Of a stretch of DNA of 64,000 bases, positions 29,045-38,869 are shown piece after piece. Made by a program: the position numbers and the translations under genes. The stretch's first letter is position 1. Each line of letters starts with the position of its first letter. The notes beneath the pieces are model-generated. The model searched no databases, was not told the origin of the DNA, and worked only from the letters and a program-made list of their open reading frames with translations. Source of the stretch: Grimontia sedimenti (GTDB lineage: Bacteria; Pseudomonadota; Gammaproteobacteria; Enterobacterales; Vibrionaceae); contig NZ_JAALDL010000014.1 of assembly GCF_011045095.1 (NCBI RefSeq), positions 1 through 64,000 on the forward strand. Reading direction: 5' to 3'.

Positions 29045-30343
29045 TTACGCTTTGTTGGTCGACGGGCGACGACGGCCGCGGCCACGTGATTGTGAGCCGG
29101 ATTTGCCGGAGGTGTTACGGCGGCTGTTTACCTGACGTGGGCGATGTACCTTGATAGGTGCAGGCAGGTCAGTCAGCAGGGCATCTTCATTGTATTCAGA
29201 TACCGGAATGGCGTGATCGATGTATTCTTCGATCGCTGGCAGGTTCACGGCATATTCTTCACACGCAAAGCTGATAGACGCACCACTTGCACCAGCACGA
29301 CCGGTACGGCCGATACGGTGAACGTAATCTTCACAGTCATCTGGCAGGTCGTAGTTGAATACGTGGGTTACCTGAGGAATGTGCAGACCACGTGCAGCAA
29401 CATCGGTTGCAACCAGAATGTCTACATTGCCTTTGGTGAACTCTTCCAGAATCTTAACGCGTTTCTTCTGAGGAACATCGCCAGTCAGCAGGCCTGCACG
29501 CAGGTCGTCGGCTGCCAGGTGACCCCAGATGTCTTCACAGCGATGCTTGGTGTTTGCAAACACGATCGCACGCTCCGGCCACTCTTCCTCAATCAAGGTT
29601 TGCAGCAGGCGCATCTTGTCGGTGTTCGATGGGTAGAACAGCTCTTCCTTGATACGGTGACCGGTCTTTTGCTCTGGCTCAACCACAACATGTTCCGGGT
29701 TGGTCATGTGCTCAAACGCCAGTTCCTGCACGCGGTAAGAAAGGGTCGCGGAGAACAGCATGTTCAGACGGTCTGCCGGAGCCGGCATACGGCGGAACAG
29801 GAAGCGGATATCTTTGATAAAGCCCAGATCGAACATACGGTCGGCTTCATCAAGCACAACAGCTTGAATACCGCTCAGGTCAATCACGCGCTGTTTGTAG
29901 AAATCGATAATACGGCCACAGGTACCGATCAGGATATCAACGCCGCCTTCCAGTACTTCTTTTTGCTTCTCATACGCTTCGCCACCGTAGGCAAGACCCG
30001 CAGTCAGAGAGGTTGAAGCCAGCAGCGGAGCAGCATCGTTATAGATCTGGATCGCAAGTTCGCGCGTTGGTGCCATGATGATAGCGCGCGGACAGTTTTT
30101 CTTGCGGTCGGCAGGTGCCTCCGTTGTCAGCAAATGGTGGAAAGTCGCAGTCAGGAATGCCATCGTCTTACCTGTGCCCGTCTGGGCCTGTCCTGCAATG
30201 TCTTGGCCGGTGAGCAGGACCGGCAATGCCAGAGCCTGGATAGGGGTACAATTATGAAACCCTTTTTCTTCCAAACCCTTGATAACATCGGCGTGAAGAC
30301 CGAAGTCGGCAAATTTCTGCTCTGTGAGATGCGTCATTTTCAT
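29045..30343 (-). CDS. rhlB: ATP-dependent RNA helicase RhlB
   Basis: DEAD-box helicase of the RNA degradosome with Q motif [14 protein letters not shown], Walker [16 protein letters not shown], and motif [12 protein letters not shown]. The C-terminal tail is rich in Arg, Ser and Gly, as in RhlB. About 432 residues. The start [10 protein letters not shown] at 30343 aligns with other RhlB N-termini; an ATG two codons upstream (30349) is equally possible. Divergent from trxA, 24 bp upstream of gppA in one operon. Confidence 0.93.
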   Translation of the reverse strand: MKMTHLTEQKFADFGLHADVIKGLEEKGFHNCTPIQALALPVLLTGQDIAGQAQTGTGKTMAFLTATFHHLLTTEAPADRKKNCPRAIIMAPTRELAIQIYNDAAPLLASTSLTAGLAYGGEAYEKQKEVLEGGVDILIGTCGRIIDFYKQRVIDLSGIQAVVLDEADRMFDLGFIKDIRFLFRRMPAPADRLNMLFSATLSYRVQELAFEHMTNPEHVVVEPEQKTGHRIKEELFYPSNTDKMRLLQTLIEEEWPERAIVFANTKHRCEDIWGHLAADDLRAGLLTGDVPQKKRVKILEEFTKGNVDILVATDVAARGLHIPQVTHVFNYDLPDDCEDYVHRIGRTGRAGASGASISFACEEYAVNLPAIEEYIDHAIPVSEYNEDALLTDLPAPIKVHRPRQVNSRRNTSGKSGSQSRGRGRRRPSTNKA

Positions 30344-30456
30344 CCGCATAGAATATCAGCTTAGGCTTGCAATACGATAGTGAATACATTCAAATAGTGC
30401 GATGATTTACTGGTTGGTATATCACCAGTGACAAAAAATAATCATTGGAGTGAAAG

Positions 30457-30783
30457 ATGAGCGACAAGATTTTGCAGCTGACCGACGACAGCTTCGACGC
30501 AGATGTTATCAATGCTGCAGGCCCTGTACTGGTTGATTTCTGGGCAGAGTGGTGTGGTCCTTGTAAGATGATCGCCCCGATTCTTGACGAGATCGCTGAA
30601 GAATACGAAGGGAAAGTCACTATTGGTAAACTGAATATCGACCAGAACGCAGGTACACCACCTAAGTTCGGTATCCGTGGTATTCCAACGCTGCTGCTGT
30701 TCAAAGACGGTGGAGTGGCGGCAACTAAGGTTGGCGCACTGTCTAAAACTCAACTGAAAGAGTTCTTGGACGCAAACCTGTAA
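30457..30783 (+). CDS. trxA: Thioredoxin 1
   Basis: 108-residue thioredoxin with the WCGPCK active site (about residues 32-37) and the cis-Pro in [11 protein letters not shown]. Cytoplasmic disulphide reductant. GGAG lies eight bases upstream of the ATG. The rhlB/trxA-rho arrangement is the enterobacterial and Vibrio norm. Confidence 0.97.
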   Translation: MSDKILQLTDDSFDADVINAAGPVLVDFWAEWCGPCKMIAPILDEIAEEYEGKVTIGKLNIDQNAGTPPKFGIRGIPTLLLFKDGGVAATKVGALSKTQLKEFLDANL

Positions 30784-30790
30784 TGTGACA

Positions 30791-30826
30791 GAAAAGCCGT
30801 GACCATCCCCGGGCACGGCTTAATTC
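30791..30826 (+). terminator. Probable terminator after trxA
   Basis: AAGCCGTG/CACGGCTT stem with a 12-base loop, followed by AATTCTTT. The T-tract is broken, so readthrough into rho is likely. Confidence 0.6.
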
Positions 30827-30971
30827 TTTCCGTCAGCTAGACAGCTTTCCAATCTGGTGCTAACTTATTGCACGTAAATTGTACATTTCTGTTCATTCCT
30901 CGATCACACCCTTGATCGCTAAACCCTAACTAACTCAGACCTCAAATTTGACTGACAAGACACCTACCACT

Positions 30972-32237
30972 ATGAATCTTACCGAACTGAAGAATCAGGC
31001 CGTTTCTGAGCTTGTAGCCTTGGGCGAAAGCATGGGCCTTGAGAACCTTGCCCGCCTCCGTAAACAAGACATCATCTTTGCCATCCTTAAGCAGCACGCG
31101 AAAAGCGGCGAAGATATCTTTGGTAACGGTGTGCTGGAAATTCTTCAGGACGGTTTCGGCTTCCTGCGCAGCGCAGACAGTTCTTACCTGGCAGGCCCGG
31201 ATGACATCTACGTGTCGCCAAGCCAGATTCGCCGTTTCAACCTGCGTACCGGTGACACCATTTCAGGCAAAATTCGTCCACCGAAAGACGGTGAGCGTTA
31301 CTTCGCACTGTTGAAAGTGAACGAAGTTAACCACGACAAGCCTGACAATGCGCGTAACAAGATCCTGTTTGAAAACCTGACCCCACTGCACGCCAACGAG
31401 CGTATGGTGATGGAGCGTGGTAACGGTTCAACCGAAGACATCACAGCACGTGTGCTGGACTTGGCATCGCCAATCGGTAAAGGTCAGCGTGGTCTGATTG
31501 TGGCACCGCCAAAAGCGGGTAAAACCATGCTGCTGCAAAATATTGCGCAGAGCATTGCCTACAATCACCCAGAGTGTGAGCTGATGGTGCTTCTTATCGA
31601 CGAACGTCCGGAAGAAGTGACCGAGATGCAGCGTTTGGTTAAAGGTGAAGTGGTTGCCTCAACCTTCGACGAGCCAGCAAGCCGTCACGTTCAGGTTGCT
31701 GAAATGGTGATCGAGAAGGCCAAGCGTCTGGTTGAGCACAAGAAAGACGTGGTTATCCTGCTGGATTCCATCACCCGTCTGGCTCGCGCATACAACACCG
31801 TGGTACCAAGCTCAGGCAAAGTACTGACCGGTGGTGTGGATGCCAACGCACTGCACCGTCCGAAGCGTTTCTTCGGTGCGGCACGTAACGTAGAAGAAGG
31901 CGGCAGCCTGACTATCATCGCGACAGCACTGGTTGATACCGGTTCTAAGATGGATGAAGTTATCTACGAAGAATTTAAAGGTACAGGTAACATGGAACTG
32001 CACCTGTCCCGTAAGATTGCGGAGAAGCGTGTCTTCCCAGCTATCGACTTCACCCGCTCAGGCACCCGTCGCGAAGAGTTGCTGACCAAGCCTGACGAAC
32101 TTCAGAAGATGTGGATCCTGCGTAAGATTGTTCACCCAATGGGCGAAATCGAAGGCATGGAGTTCCTGATCGACAAGTTGGCAATGACCAAAACCAACGA
32201 CGAGTTCTTCGAAGCCATGCGTCGTCAGAAGTCGTAA
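30972..32237 (+). CDS. rho: Transcription termination factor Rho
   Basis: 421-residue hexameric RNA-dependent ATPase. An N-terminal RNA-binding domain has [20 protein letters not shown]; Walker A is APPKAGKT, Walker [17 protein letters not shown], with the Q and R loops conserved. Nearly identical to E. coli Rho (419). MNLTELKNQ at 30972 is the family start; a TTG 24 bases upstream is rejected. The 188-bp leader after trxA is where E. coli rho is autogenously attenuated; similar control is likely but not provable here. Confidence 0.97.
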   Translation: MNLTELKNQAVSELVALGESMGLENLARLRKQDIIFAILKQHAKSGEDIFGNGVLEILQDGFGFLRSADSSYLAGPDDIYVSPSQIRRFNLRTGDTISGKIRPPKDGERYFALLKVNEVNHDKPDNARNKILFENLTPLHANERMVMERGNGSTEDITARVLDLASPIGKGQRGLIVAPPKAGKTMLLQNIAQSIAYNHPECELMVLLIDERPEEVTEMQRLVKGEVVASTFDEPASRHVQVAEMVIEKAKRLVEHKKDVVILLDSITRLARAYNTVVPSSGKVLTGGVDANALHRPKRFFGAARNVEEGGSLTIIATALVDTGSKMDEVIYEEFKGTGNMELHLSRKIAEKRVFPAIDFTRSGTRREELLTKPDELQKMWILRKIVHPMGEIEGMEFLIDKLAMTKTNDEFFEAMRRQKS

Positions 32238-32252
32238 GCGTTTCAAATTGAT

Positions 32253-32284
32253 AAAAAAGCACCGCCAATGCGGTGCTTTTTTAT
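32253..32284 (+). terminator. Terminator of rho
   Basis: AAGCACCGC/GCGGTGCTT stem with CAAT loop, followed by TTTTT. Confidence 0.9.
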
Positions 32285-32412
32285 TAGGCTGACAAACGGA
32301 TTGTTCTCTAATTACAATCTTATTAGTTGCCAAAACTGATACAGATCATCAGAATTGAGGCAAATCGCCAACCAGTCAGCGTAAATGGATAGGCTGACGT
32401 AGGATTTCCGGG

Positions 32413-33411
32413 ATGAAACGATTACTGATTTTATTCGCTGTTATGTTGCCAACCCTGTTGCTTGGGGTGTCACGTGCTGTGACGCTTTCTCCCAACGACG
32501 TGGCAGCACACATGGCCGATCCTGCCTCCGTCTCCAAAATCCTGCGTGCCACGAAATTGTTCGATGACAACGACATCGATGCGCTTAACACGTACCTGGA
32601 CTCCCTGCCAGAACTGCAAAAAGAAGAAGCCTTGACCGTTCTGGCTCGCAGGGCGCTCGATTTCTCGACCATGACACCAGAGCGCGAAAAGTTTCTGGTA
32701 ACCATCAGCAGACAACAACCTAAATACCTGGTGAAAAGTCAGGGAGATGGCTTTTGGGTCACCATGCCGGCGTTTAACTACGCAGGTGAAGCGAAATGGG
32801 TACTCAACCGCTGGCAAATCAAGTTGATGCAGGATGAGGCGATGCGCCTTCTCAACTACAACCAGCTTAACCTGTCGAAGTGGCTCTCTTTTTCCTCGAA
32901 TGACTACGCGTTGCGCCGTGAAGCGATAGTCACTCTCGTACCCACACTCAATCAAACTCAGCTGGATAAGTTGGTCACTTTGTACCTTGATGACAAAAAC
33001 ATGGTATGGAGCCCAGACAATGCACTGCTTGCAGCGCTTGCTGAAAAAAGCGGCAAGCCCAAAGTGTACGATTTGTTGTGGCTTCGCCGCACAGACAGTT
33101 ATAGTTTGGCTGCCCTCCAGAAACTCGAAATGCCGCCTATTTCCAACAAGCATATCGAGCTGATGATCGCCGCCACCGTCAACCCCGTACTGGCGGAAAC
33201 GGCTGTGCGACAGCTTGCGGGATTGCACCCTTTGCCTCAAAACGTTAAAGATTTCCTGCAAAAGCAAATCGCCGATCGTCAGCGGGGTAAAAACGTTGTT
33301 GAGCTGATCGCCCGCAAAGGCCATACAGAATGGCTGCGTGAGCTCGAACAAACGACCTCTGGCGTGACCCGCAGAAACATCCGCAATGGACTGGAACAGG
33401 TAGAAGGCTAA
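32413..33411 (+). CDS. Exported helical-repeat protein of unknown function
   Basis: 332 residues with a signal peptide (MKRLLILFAVMLPTLLLGVS, cleavage near SRAVT). The mature part is all-helical by composition, with repeated short units such as ALRREAIVTLVPTLNQTQLDKLVTL that suggest HEAT-like repeats. No catalytic motif seen. It lies between rho and ubiD and is followed by ubiD on the same strand after 85 bp. I recall similar uncharacterised genes beside ubiD in other vibrios but cannot name a function. Confidence 0.7.
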   Translation: MKRLLILFAVMLPTLLLGVSRAVTLSPNDVAAHMADPASVSKILRATKLFDDNDIDALNTYLDSLPELQKEEALTVLARRALDFSTMTPEREKFLVTISRQQPKYLVKSQGDGFWVTMPAFNYAGEAKWVLNRWQIKLMQDEAMRLLNYNQLNLSKWLSFSSNDYALRREAIVTLVPTLNQTQLDKLVTLYLDDKNMVWSPDNALLAALAEKSGKPKVYDLLWLRRTDSYSLAALQKLEMPPISNKHIELMIAATVNPVLAETAVRQLAGLHPLPQNVKDFLQKQIADRQRGKNVVELIARKGHTEWLRELEQTTSGVTRRNIRNGLEQVEG

Positions 33412-33496
33412 TTGCCTTAAGAATTCTTACATATCCGCCTGTTCAGGTTTTATCGGCTCGTTATAATCGAACCAACACACCTCAACCGGGAAGGTT

Positions 33497-35377
33497 ATGA
33501 AATTTACTGACTTACGCGCATTTATCGACCACCTGGAATCTGTGGGCGAGCTTAAACGCATCTCTCACCCTGTCAGCCCCGATCAGGAAATGACCGAAAT
33601 TGCCGATCGCGTCCTGCGTGCCGGTGGGCCTGCACTCTTATTCGAAAACCCTGTCGGCTATGACATGCCTGTATTGGCCAACCTGTTTGGTACACCGAAG
33701 CGCGTGGCAATGGGGATGGGGCGCACAGAAGTGAAAGAACTGCGCGAAGTCGGCAAATTGCTGGCCTACCTGAAAGAGCCTGAACCACCAAAAGGCTTCA
33801 AAGACGCGATTGAAAAGCTGCCTGTATTCCGTCAGGTACTGAACATGCCTGCGAAACGGCTTCGCAAAGCGCCATGTCAGGAAGTGGTGTGGCAGGGCGA
33901 TGAGGTCGATCTCGATAAAATTCCTGTGATGAGCTGCTGGCCGGGCGATGTCGCACCTTTGCTGACCTGGGGTCTCACCATCACCCGTGGCCCCAATAAA
34001 AAACGCCAGAATCTAGGAATTTACCGCCAACAGAAAATCGGTAAGAACAAAGTCATCATGCGATGGCTGGCTCACCGTGGCGGCGCACTTGATCTGCGTG
34101 AGTGGATGGAAACCCACCCAGGTAAACCTTTTCCGGTTTCAGTCGCTTATGGTGCAGACCCGGCAACCATTCTTGGCGCGGTGACCCCAGTGCCTGACAC
34201 CTTGTCTGAATACGCGTTTGCTGGCCTATTGCGTGGCAGTAAAACCGAAGTGGTGAAAAGCCTCAGTAACGATTTGGACGTGCCCGCGAGCGCGGAAATT
34301 GTGATGGAAGGCTATATCGACCCAAATGAGTTTGCTGACGAAGGCCCTTATGGTGACCACACCGGTTACTACAATGAGGTTGAGCGCCACCACGTGTTTA
34401 CCGTGACTCACGTGACCATGCGCCAGAAGCCGATTTACCACAGCACGTACACAGGGCGTCCGCCGGATGAACCTGCGGTGCTGGGAGTGGCACTCAACGA
34501 AGTGTTTGTGCCTATCTTGCAAAAGCAGTTCCCGGAGATTGTCGATTTCTACCTGCCACCGGAAGGCTGCTCTTACCGCGCAGCAGTGGTGACCATGAAG
34601 AAGCAGTATCCAGGTCATGCCAAGCGCGTGATGATGGGCGTGTGGTCCTTCCTTCGCCAGTTTATGTACACCAAGTACGTGATTGTTTGTGATGAAGACG
34701 TGGACGCGCGTGACTGGAACAGTGTGGCTCATGCGATGACGACCCGCATGGATCCGGTGCGAGATACTCTGATGATTGAACACACACCGATTGATTCCCT
34801 GGATTTTGCATCCCCTGTTGTCGGCTTGGGCTCAAAAATGGGCTTGGATGTCACCAAGAAGTGGGAAGCTGAGCTTTCAGGTTACGCCAATGACGACGCA
34901 CGTGTTGCGGACAGCGAAGAGATGGAATCCCGCGTTGCTGCTCTTAAAGCAGCACACAGCGAACTGACAGATATTTACCTGCCACCGGAAGCGCATGCCA
35001 ACGGCATGGTGATGGCGACCATCAAGAAACAGGCACTCGGCGATGGCCCGCGAATCATCGAGGCGATTTGGAATTCGCTTGGGGAAGTGGCGGACGTTAA
35101 GTTCGTGATGTTGTTTGATGAGGAAGACGTCAACATCCGCGACTGGAACGATGTAATTTGGGCAATAACCACCCGAATGGATCCGGCTCGTGATACCCTG
35201 TTGCGCGCAAACGCGCAGGATGATGAGTCTCAGGCTCTGCGTCCGGGGTCTAAAATGGGATTAGATGCGACCAACAAATGGCCGGGTGAGTCGGTTCGTG
35301 AGTGGGGAACGCCGATCAGCAAAGACCCGCTAACTGTCGCGAATGTTGATGAAATGTGGGATAAACTGGGTCTCTAG
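33497..35377 (+). CDS. ubiD: 4-hydroxy-3-polyprenylbenzoate decarboxylase, with duplicated C-terminal segment
   Basis: prFMN-dependent decarboxylase of ubiquinone synthesis. Conserved blocks are present ([35 protein letters not shown] with catalytic Glu residues). At 626 residues it is about 130 longer than E. coli UbiD (497). The excess is an internal duplication: residues about 350-455 ([14 protein letters not shown] to [14 protein letters not shown]) recur as about 490-596 ([14 protein letters not shown] to [12 protein letters not shown]). The second copy carries the normal C-terminal ending EWGTPI. Precedes the ferredoxin and fre genes with a 3-bp gap. Confidence 0.92.
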   Translation: MKFTDLRAFIDHLESVGELKRISHPVSPDQEMTEIADRVLRAGGPALLFENPVGYDMPVLANLFGTPKRVAMGMGRTEVKELREVGKLLAYLKEPEPPKGFKDAIEKLPVFRQVLNMPAKRLRKAPCQEVVWQGDEVDLDKIPVMSCWPGDVAPLLTWGLTITRGPNKKRQNLGIYRQQKIGKNKVIMRWLAHRGGALDLREWMETHPGKPFPVSVAYGADPATILGAVTPVPDTLSEYAFAGLLRGSKTEVVKSLSNDLDVPASAEIVMEGYIDPNEFADEGPYGDHTGYYNEVERHHVFTVTHVTMRQKPIYHSTYTGRPPDEPAVLGVALNEVFVPILQKQFPEIVDFYLPPEGCSYRAAVVTMKKQYPGHAKRVMMGVWSFLRQFMYTKYVIVCDEDVDARDWNSVAHAMTTRMDPVRDTLMIEHTPIDSLDFASPVVGLGSKMGLDVTKKWEAELSGYANDDARVADSEEMESRVAALKAAHSELTDIYLPPEAHANGMVMATIKKQALGDGPRIIEAIWNSLGEVADVKFVMLFDEEDVNIRDWNDVIWAITTRMDPARDTLLRANAQDDESQALRPGSKMGLDATNKWPGESVREWGTPISKDPLTVANVDEMWDKLGL

Positions 35378-35380
35378 AAC

Positions 35381-35659
35381 ATGTATGCGGTACACCTGAT
35401 GCCTGCCGGAACGCAATTTTCCGTATCCGGACACCAGACATTATTACAAGGCGCGCTCGACGCAGGGGTACCTTTTCCTAACCGTTGCCAGATTGGGGCT
35501 TGTGCAAGCTGCCTGTGTCGGCTGGTTGAAGGCGAGGTGAGATATCATCTCGACCCCATGCTGACTGAACAGGAAAAACAACAAGGCTGGATCTTTGCCT
35601 GTCAGGCCATTCCATGCAGTGATCTGGTGGTTAGTTTTGAGGAAAGCGATGACTATTAA
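35381..35659 (+). CDS. 2Fe-2S ferredoxin-type protein
   Basis: 92-residue plant-type 2Fe-2S domain with cysteines at 36, 41, 44 and 74 ([12 protein letters not shown] and FACQ). It starts 3 bp after ubiD and its end overlaps the fre start by 11 bp, so the two redox genes are translationally coupled. It probably passes electrons with the Fre flavin reductase, as the linked modules of class IB reductases do; the acceptor is unknown. Confidence 0.88.
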   Translation: MYAVHLMPAGTQFSVSGHQTLLQGALDAGVPFPNRCQIGACASCLCRLVEGEVRYHLDPMLTEQEKQQGWIFACQAIPCSDLVVSFEESDDY

Positions 35660-36368
35660 ATGTGAAGTTACGTCAGTGTCGTCACTGACCAATAACACTT
35701 ATCGAATTTTATTGAAGCCTGAACAGCCAGTGAGCTACAAGGCAGGTCAATACCTGTTGGCGGTGATGGGTGAGAAAGACAAGCGTCCATTCTCGATTGC
35801 CAGCAGCCCATGTCGCCAGAACGGCCATGAGCTGGAACTGCACATCGGCGCGGCAGAAGAAAATGCCTACGCGATGGACGTGGTGAAAGCGGCTAAAGCG
35901 ACATTGGAAAAAGGCGACAACTCATTTGTGATTGAAGCGCCACATGGTGATGCCTGGTTGCGTGAAGAGCGCCAACGTCCGCTGGTCTTGATTGCGGGCG
36001 GTACGGGATTCTCTTACGTGCGCAGCATGGTCGACCATTGTTTGAGCCAGAACTTTGCCCAGCCAATCTTCCTTTACTGGGGTGGTCGTGACGCTAGCCA
36101 GCTCTACGCCAATGACGAAATGGAAGCACTGGCACTGAAAAACAGCCACCTGACCTACATTCCGGTGGTTGAAAATGCGCCTGAAGCTTGGAATGGCAAA
36201 GTGGGCAATGTGCTGGAAGCCGTGATGGAAGATTTCGTATCACTGTCGGCTTATGATGTTTACATTGCTGGCCGATTTGAAATGGCAGGCGCTGCCCGCG
36301 AGATGTTCTGTAACGAACGTGGCGCAGAACGAGACCACCTGTTCGCGGACGCTTACGCTTTCCTGTAA
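35649..36368 (+). CDS. fre: NAD(P)H-flavin reductase
   Basis: 239-residue ferredoxin-NADP reductase fold. The flavin-binding RPFSIASSP and the nucleotide-binding [11 protein letters not shown] are present, ending with [13 protein letters not shown]. Reduces free FMN, FAD or riboflavin with NAD(P)H. The ATG at 35649 starts inside the ferredoxin gene at the usual Fre N-terminus [13 protein letters not shown]. Last gene of the ubiD-ferredoxin-fre operon. The order matches other vibrios. Confidence 0.92.
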   Translation: MTIKCEVTSVSSLTNNTYRILLKPEQPVSYKAGQYLLAVMGEKDKRPFSIASSPCRQNGHELELHIGAAEENAYAMDVVKAAKATLEKGDNSFVIEAPHGDAWLREERQRPLVLIAGGTGFSYVRSMVDHCLSQNFAQPIFLYWGGRDASQLYANDEMEALALKNSHLTYIPVVENAPEAWNGKVGNVLEAVMEDFVSLSAYDVYIAGRFEMAGAAREMFCNERGAERDHLFADAYAFL

Positions 36369-36398
36369 GCGCTAAGCCAAGCGCGAAGGTCGAATAGC

Positions 36399-36427
36399 AA
36401 AACACCGCCAGATGGCGGTGTTTTTTG
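36399..36427. terminator. Bidirectional terminator, fre / DMT transporter
   Basis: AAAACACCGCCA/TGGCGGTGTTTT stem with GA loop, flanked by A and T runs between convergent genes. Confidence 0.9.
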
Positions 36428-36445
36428 TTTATAGGCTTGGAAGAA

Positions 36446-37315
36446 TTAGGCGGTCGCTTCGATTTTCTTTTTCACCCAGGTTTCATTGAGCCAGAGTGAC
36501 GCCAGAATCACCACCCCGCCAAACGCCAATGTCATCAGGTCAGCATCGCGGTTCCAAATCAGCACATTCACGATAATACCTGCTGGCACCAATACATTAT
36601 TCATCACGGCCAGCGCGCCGGCATTCACAAGGGTTGCGCCCTTGTTCCACAGGAAATAGCCCAAACCGGAAGCGATAGTGCCAAGGTAAATCAGAATACC
36701 CCACTGCAGATTGGTGGTGGGCAATTTATCGGTGCTGCCAAGCAGCAGGAACGCAGGCAGGGCAATGCAAAGAGCGCCAAGGTAGAAAAGACCAAACACA
36801 GTACGCTGAGGCACTTCAATCTCGGCACGCTCCATCACCACCTTGTAGCCGACCTGACCGATTGCAAAACAGAGGTTTGCACCCTGAACAATCAGAAAGC
36901 CCAGCATAAAATTCGGGTTTACGGAGGCAAACTTGATCACCACCGCACCTAATACCGCCAATGCCGCTGTCATCAAATACCAAGGCGAGAAACGACGGTT
37001 CAGCAGATCGTAGGTGAGGGTGACATAAACCGGAGTGAAAACCGTGAACAGCAGGACTTCCGGTACAGAAAGGTAGAGGAAAGACTGGTAGTAAAAGCAG
37101 TACATCAAGCCCAGCTGAATGCCACCAATAGCCATCAGTTTCAGCATCAGTGGTTTGGGCACACCTTTAAGGCGCAGGAACGGCAGGAAAACCAGTGCCG
37201 CTAGTGCCACACGGGTGACAACGGAAAACCAAGCGTCGACCTGTCCGGCGAGATACACGCCAATCAAGCTAAATGAAAACGCCCACAGCAGGGTGACAAA
37301 AGATAAATACCCCAT
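36446..37315 (-). CDS. EamA/DMT-superfamily transporter
   Basis: 289-residue drug/metabolite transporter with ten predicted helices in two EamA repeats (about 5-135 and 150-285). The second half ends TLVNAGALAVMNNVLVPAGI, a DMT hallmark. Inner-membrane exporter or importer of amino acids or small metabolites; the substrate is not readable. Monocistronic, convergent with fre. Confidence 0.85.
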   Translation of the reverse strand: MGYLSFVTLLWAFSFSLIGVYLAGQVDAWFSVVTRVALAALVFLPFLRLKGVPKPLMLKLMAIGGIQLGLMYCFYYQSFLYLSVPEVLLFTVFTPVYVTLTYDLLNRRFSPWYLMTAALAVLGAVVIKFASVNPNFMLGFLIVQGANLCFAIGQVGYKVVMERAEIEVPQRTVFGLFYLGALCIALPAFLLLGSTDKLPTTNLQWGILIYLGTIASGLGYFLWNKGATLVNAGALAVMNNVLVPAGIIVNVLIWNRDADLMTLAFGGVVILASLWLNETWVKKKIEATA

Positions 37316-37339
37316 TTTCTTTCCCTAAAATCATTAAAA

Positions 37340-37370
37340 TTGCCGCCAATTCTAATGAACTTGGCGGCAA
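37340..37370 (-). terminator. Terminator of uspA
   Basis: A perfect 10-bp stem TTGCCGCCAA/TTGGCGGCAA, followed on the minus strand by TTTTAATGATTTT. It lies 38 bp past the uspA stop. Confidence 0.75.
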
Positions 37371-37408
37371 TGTGTAGCGATCTTATGCTGGACGGAGGAG
37401 CGTCGCTA

Positions 37409-37834
37409 TCAGCTTGGCAGTGGCACCATCAGCATGTCGACCGGCGTTTTGTTGATAAGCTGTTTGGCAGAAGAGATGAGGGTGCTCCAGAAGTCCTGAT
37501 GATGACCACAAAGCACCAAATCAAACTCGTAGTGGCTGATGGATTCGGTGATTTCATCCGCCAGATCGCCACTGGCAACCAGCGTATGCGCGACAGGATA
37601 ATCGGCATGTCTTGCCAGTGCATTTAACTGGGACTGCGCTTCATCAATGATGCGGTTGCGGGTTTCTACCAAATTCACATCAATAAGGCCGGTATAGAGC
37701 TGCGCATAGTTCACATCAATGTGAATGAGCGAGAGTTTTGCGCCCAAAGGAGCTGCCAGAGCCGCACCTTTTTGCACCAACACCTCACTGTCAGATGACA
37801 AATCCACTGCCACCAAAATGTGTTTATAGCCCAT
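37409..37834 (-). CDS. uspA: Universal stress protein A
   Basis: 141-residue Usp-fold cytoplasmic dimer. The N-terminus MGYKHILVAVDLSSDSEVLV and the segment INYAQLYTGLIDVN-like block match E. coli UspA; VVCGHHQDFWS is conserved here as LCGHHQDFWS. Made in growth arrest and stress. The ATG at 37834 has GGAG seven bases upstream, so the longer frame to 37849 is not used. Divergent from uspB, as in E. coli. Confidence 0.93.
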   Translation of the reverse strand: MGYKHILVAVDLSSDSEVLVQKGAALAAPLGAKLSLIHIDVNYAQLYTGLIDVNLVETRNRIIDEAQSQLNALARHADYPVAHTLVASGDLADEITESISHYEFDLVLCGHHQDFWSTLISSAKQLINKTPVDMLMVPLPS

Positions 37835-38090
37835 AGCCTGACTCCCCATTAAGCCAATGATTATAGGTGAAAATTACCACTGTCCCTGTGCGAAGACTGT
37901 TGCCTGGATCCCACTGCCGATGCGCATTGCGTGACTCGACTACCAGTGCATGATTTTTCTGGGAAAAACAGCTTTCCCTCTATAGATAGAATAGCTATCA
38001 GATTGATAAAAAAGAAAAACAATCGCTTATCTGGAATCCAGCTCAAAGCACAAAGAATATGCACTTTGAGTTGGCGTTTTCTGCATCAAA

Positions 38091-38101
38091 TCTATACTTA
38101 A
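38091..38101 (+). promoter_or_regulatory. Probable sigma-S -10 element upstream of uspB
   Basis: TCTATACTTAA fits the extended RpoS consensus KCTAYACTTAA. In E. coli uspB is RpoS-dependent, which supports the call. The -35 region is poor, also usual for RpoS promoters. Transcription would start near 38108, more than 300 bases before uspB. Confidence 0.6.
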
Positions 38102-38422
38102 ATAAAACACGGAGCCGAAAACTAAATCACTAAGGGTGACGTGTGATGGCAAAACGCAGGTCTCAAACCATGGAGACAGCGGCGTGGATAACACCTCATT
38201 ACGGAGAGGTTGAGCCATCTGATACCAGATTGTCGTATCTATCCATTCAGTCTGGTCTATCGGTTTGCATTTTCGCTAAGCGAGCGCAAAACGGATTTGG
38301 GGGAAGACGGAAAGACCCTGTTCTTCATTGAGTTTTATCTGACAGGCGCAGTATTTCGTGAACTGCCTCTGTGGTGGGCAATCCTAATAGGGCTGCACAT
38401 CAGTAATACTGGGAGATGAACC
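38102..38422 (+). other. Long leader or unassigned RNA between the sigma-S promoter and uspB
   Basis: About 320 bp that the promoter at 38091 would transcribe. It holds two overlapping small frames in different phases: 38146-38331 (starting MAKRRSQTMETAAWITPHYG behind AAGGGTG) and 38210-38419 (TTG start behind GGAG, ending just before the uspB ribosome site). Neither has a recognisable family. Local GGTCTCAAACCATGGAGACAG can form a hairpin. It may be a structured leader, an upstream ORF or a small RNA. Together with 37835-38090 it makes the 588-bp gap between uspA and uspB. Confidence 0.35.
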
Positions 38423-38761
38423 ATGAGCGGAGACGCCCTGATTATTGCGATTTTTTTCGTCACACTGGTTAACATCATGCGCTATCTGAGCTCGTTGCGA
38501 ACCTTGTTGGTCATGTTGCGGGATGCCAATCCTCTGCTGTATCAACAAGTGGCTCGCGGCAATAACTTCTTTGCGCCGCAAGGCGATATCAGCCGCCAGA
38601 AGCGTCTGTTTCATTACATTCGCAGCCAGGAATATTTGCATCACCACGACGATGCGTTTATTGCCAAGTGCAACAAAGTCCGCCACCTTTTCATTCTTTC
38701 GACAGCGCTGGTGCTTGCACTGGTTATGTCCCTCTTTTTTGTGGCATTTGCAGGACTTTAA
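38423..38761 (+). CDS. uspB: Universal stress protein B
   Basis: 112-residue inner-membrane protein with hydrophobic segments at the N-terminus (about 4-22) and C-terminus (about 89-110). The UspB signature is clear: NIMRYLSSLRTLLVMLRDANPLLYQ and HHHDDAFIAKCNKVR. In E. coli it is RpoS-dependent and needed for ethanol resistance in stationary phase. GGGAG lies nine bases upstream of the ATG. Divergent from uspA. Confidence 0.92.
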   Translation: MSGDALIIAIFFVTLVNIMRYLSSLRTLLVMLRDANPLLYQQVARGNNFFAPQGDISRQKRLFHYIRSQEYLHHHDDAFIAKCNKVRHLFILSTALVLALVMSLFFVAFAGL

Positions 38762-38796
38762 AGCGAGAAAAACTATCGCAAACTCAAATCTCGGAA

Positions 38797-38825
38797 AACG
38801 CTGGCAGATGCCAGCGTTTTTTTTG
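38797..38825 (+). terminator. Terminator of uspB
   Basis: AAACGCTGGCA/TGCCAGCGTTT stem with GA loop, then an unbroken run of Ts. Confidence 0.9.
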
Positions 38826-38869
38826 TTAACCTTCTGAACCAGAACAAACTCATAACGTCGGAGCAGGTT

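Noticed and set aside
33497-35377. UbiD length explained by fusion with another gene
   Set aside because: The extra part is homologous to UbiD itself, so it is duplication rather than fusion.
38146-38419. Two small overlapping ORFs before uspB as real genes
   Set aside because: They are in different phases and have no recognisable family. I kept the region only as a leader with unknown content.
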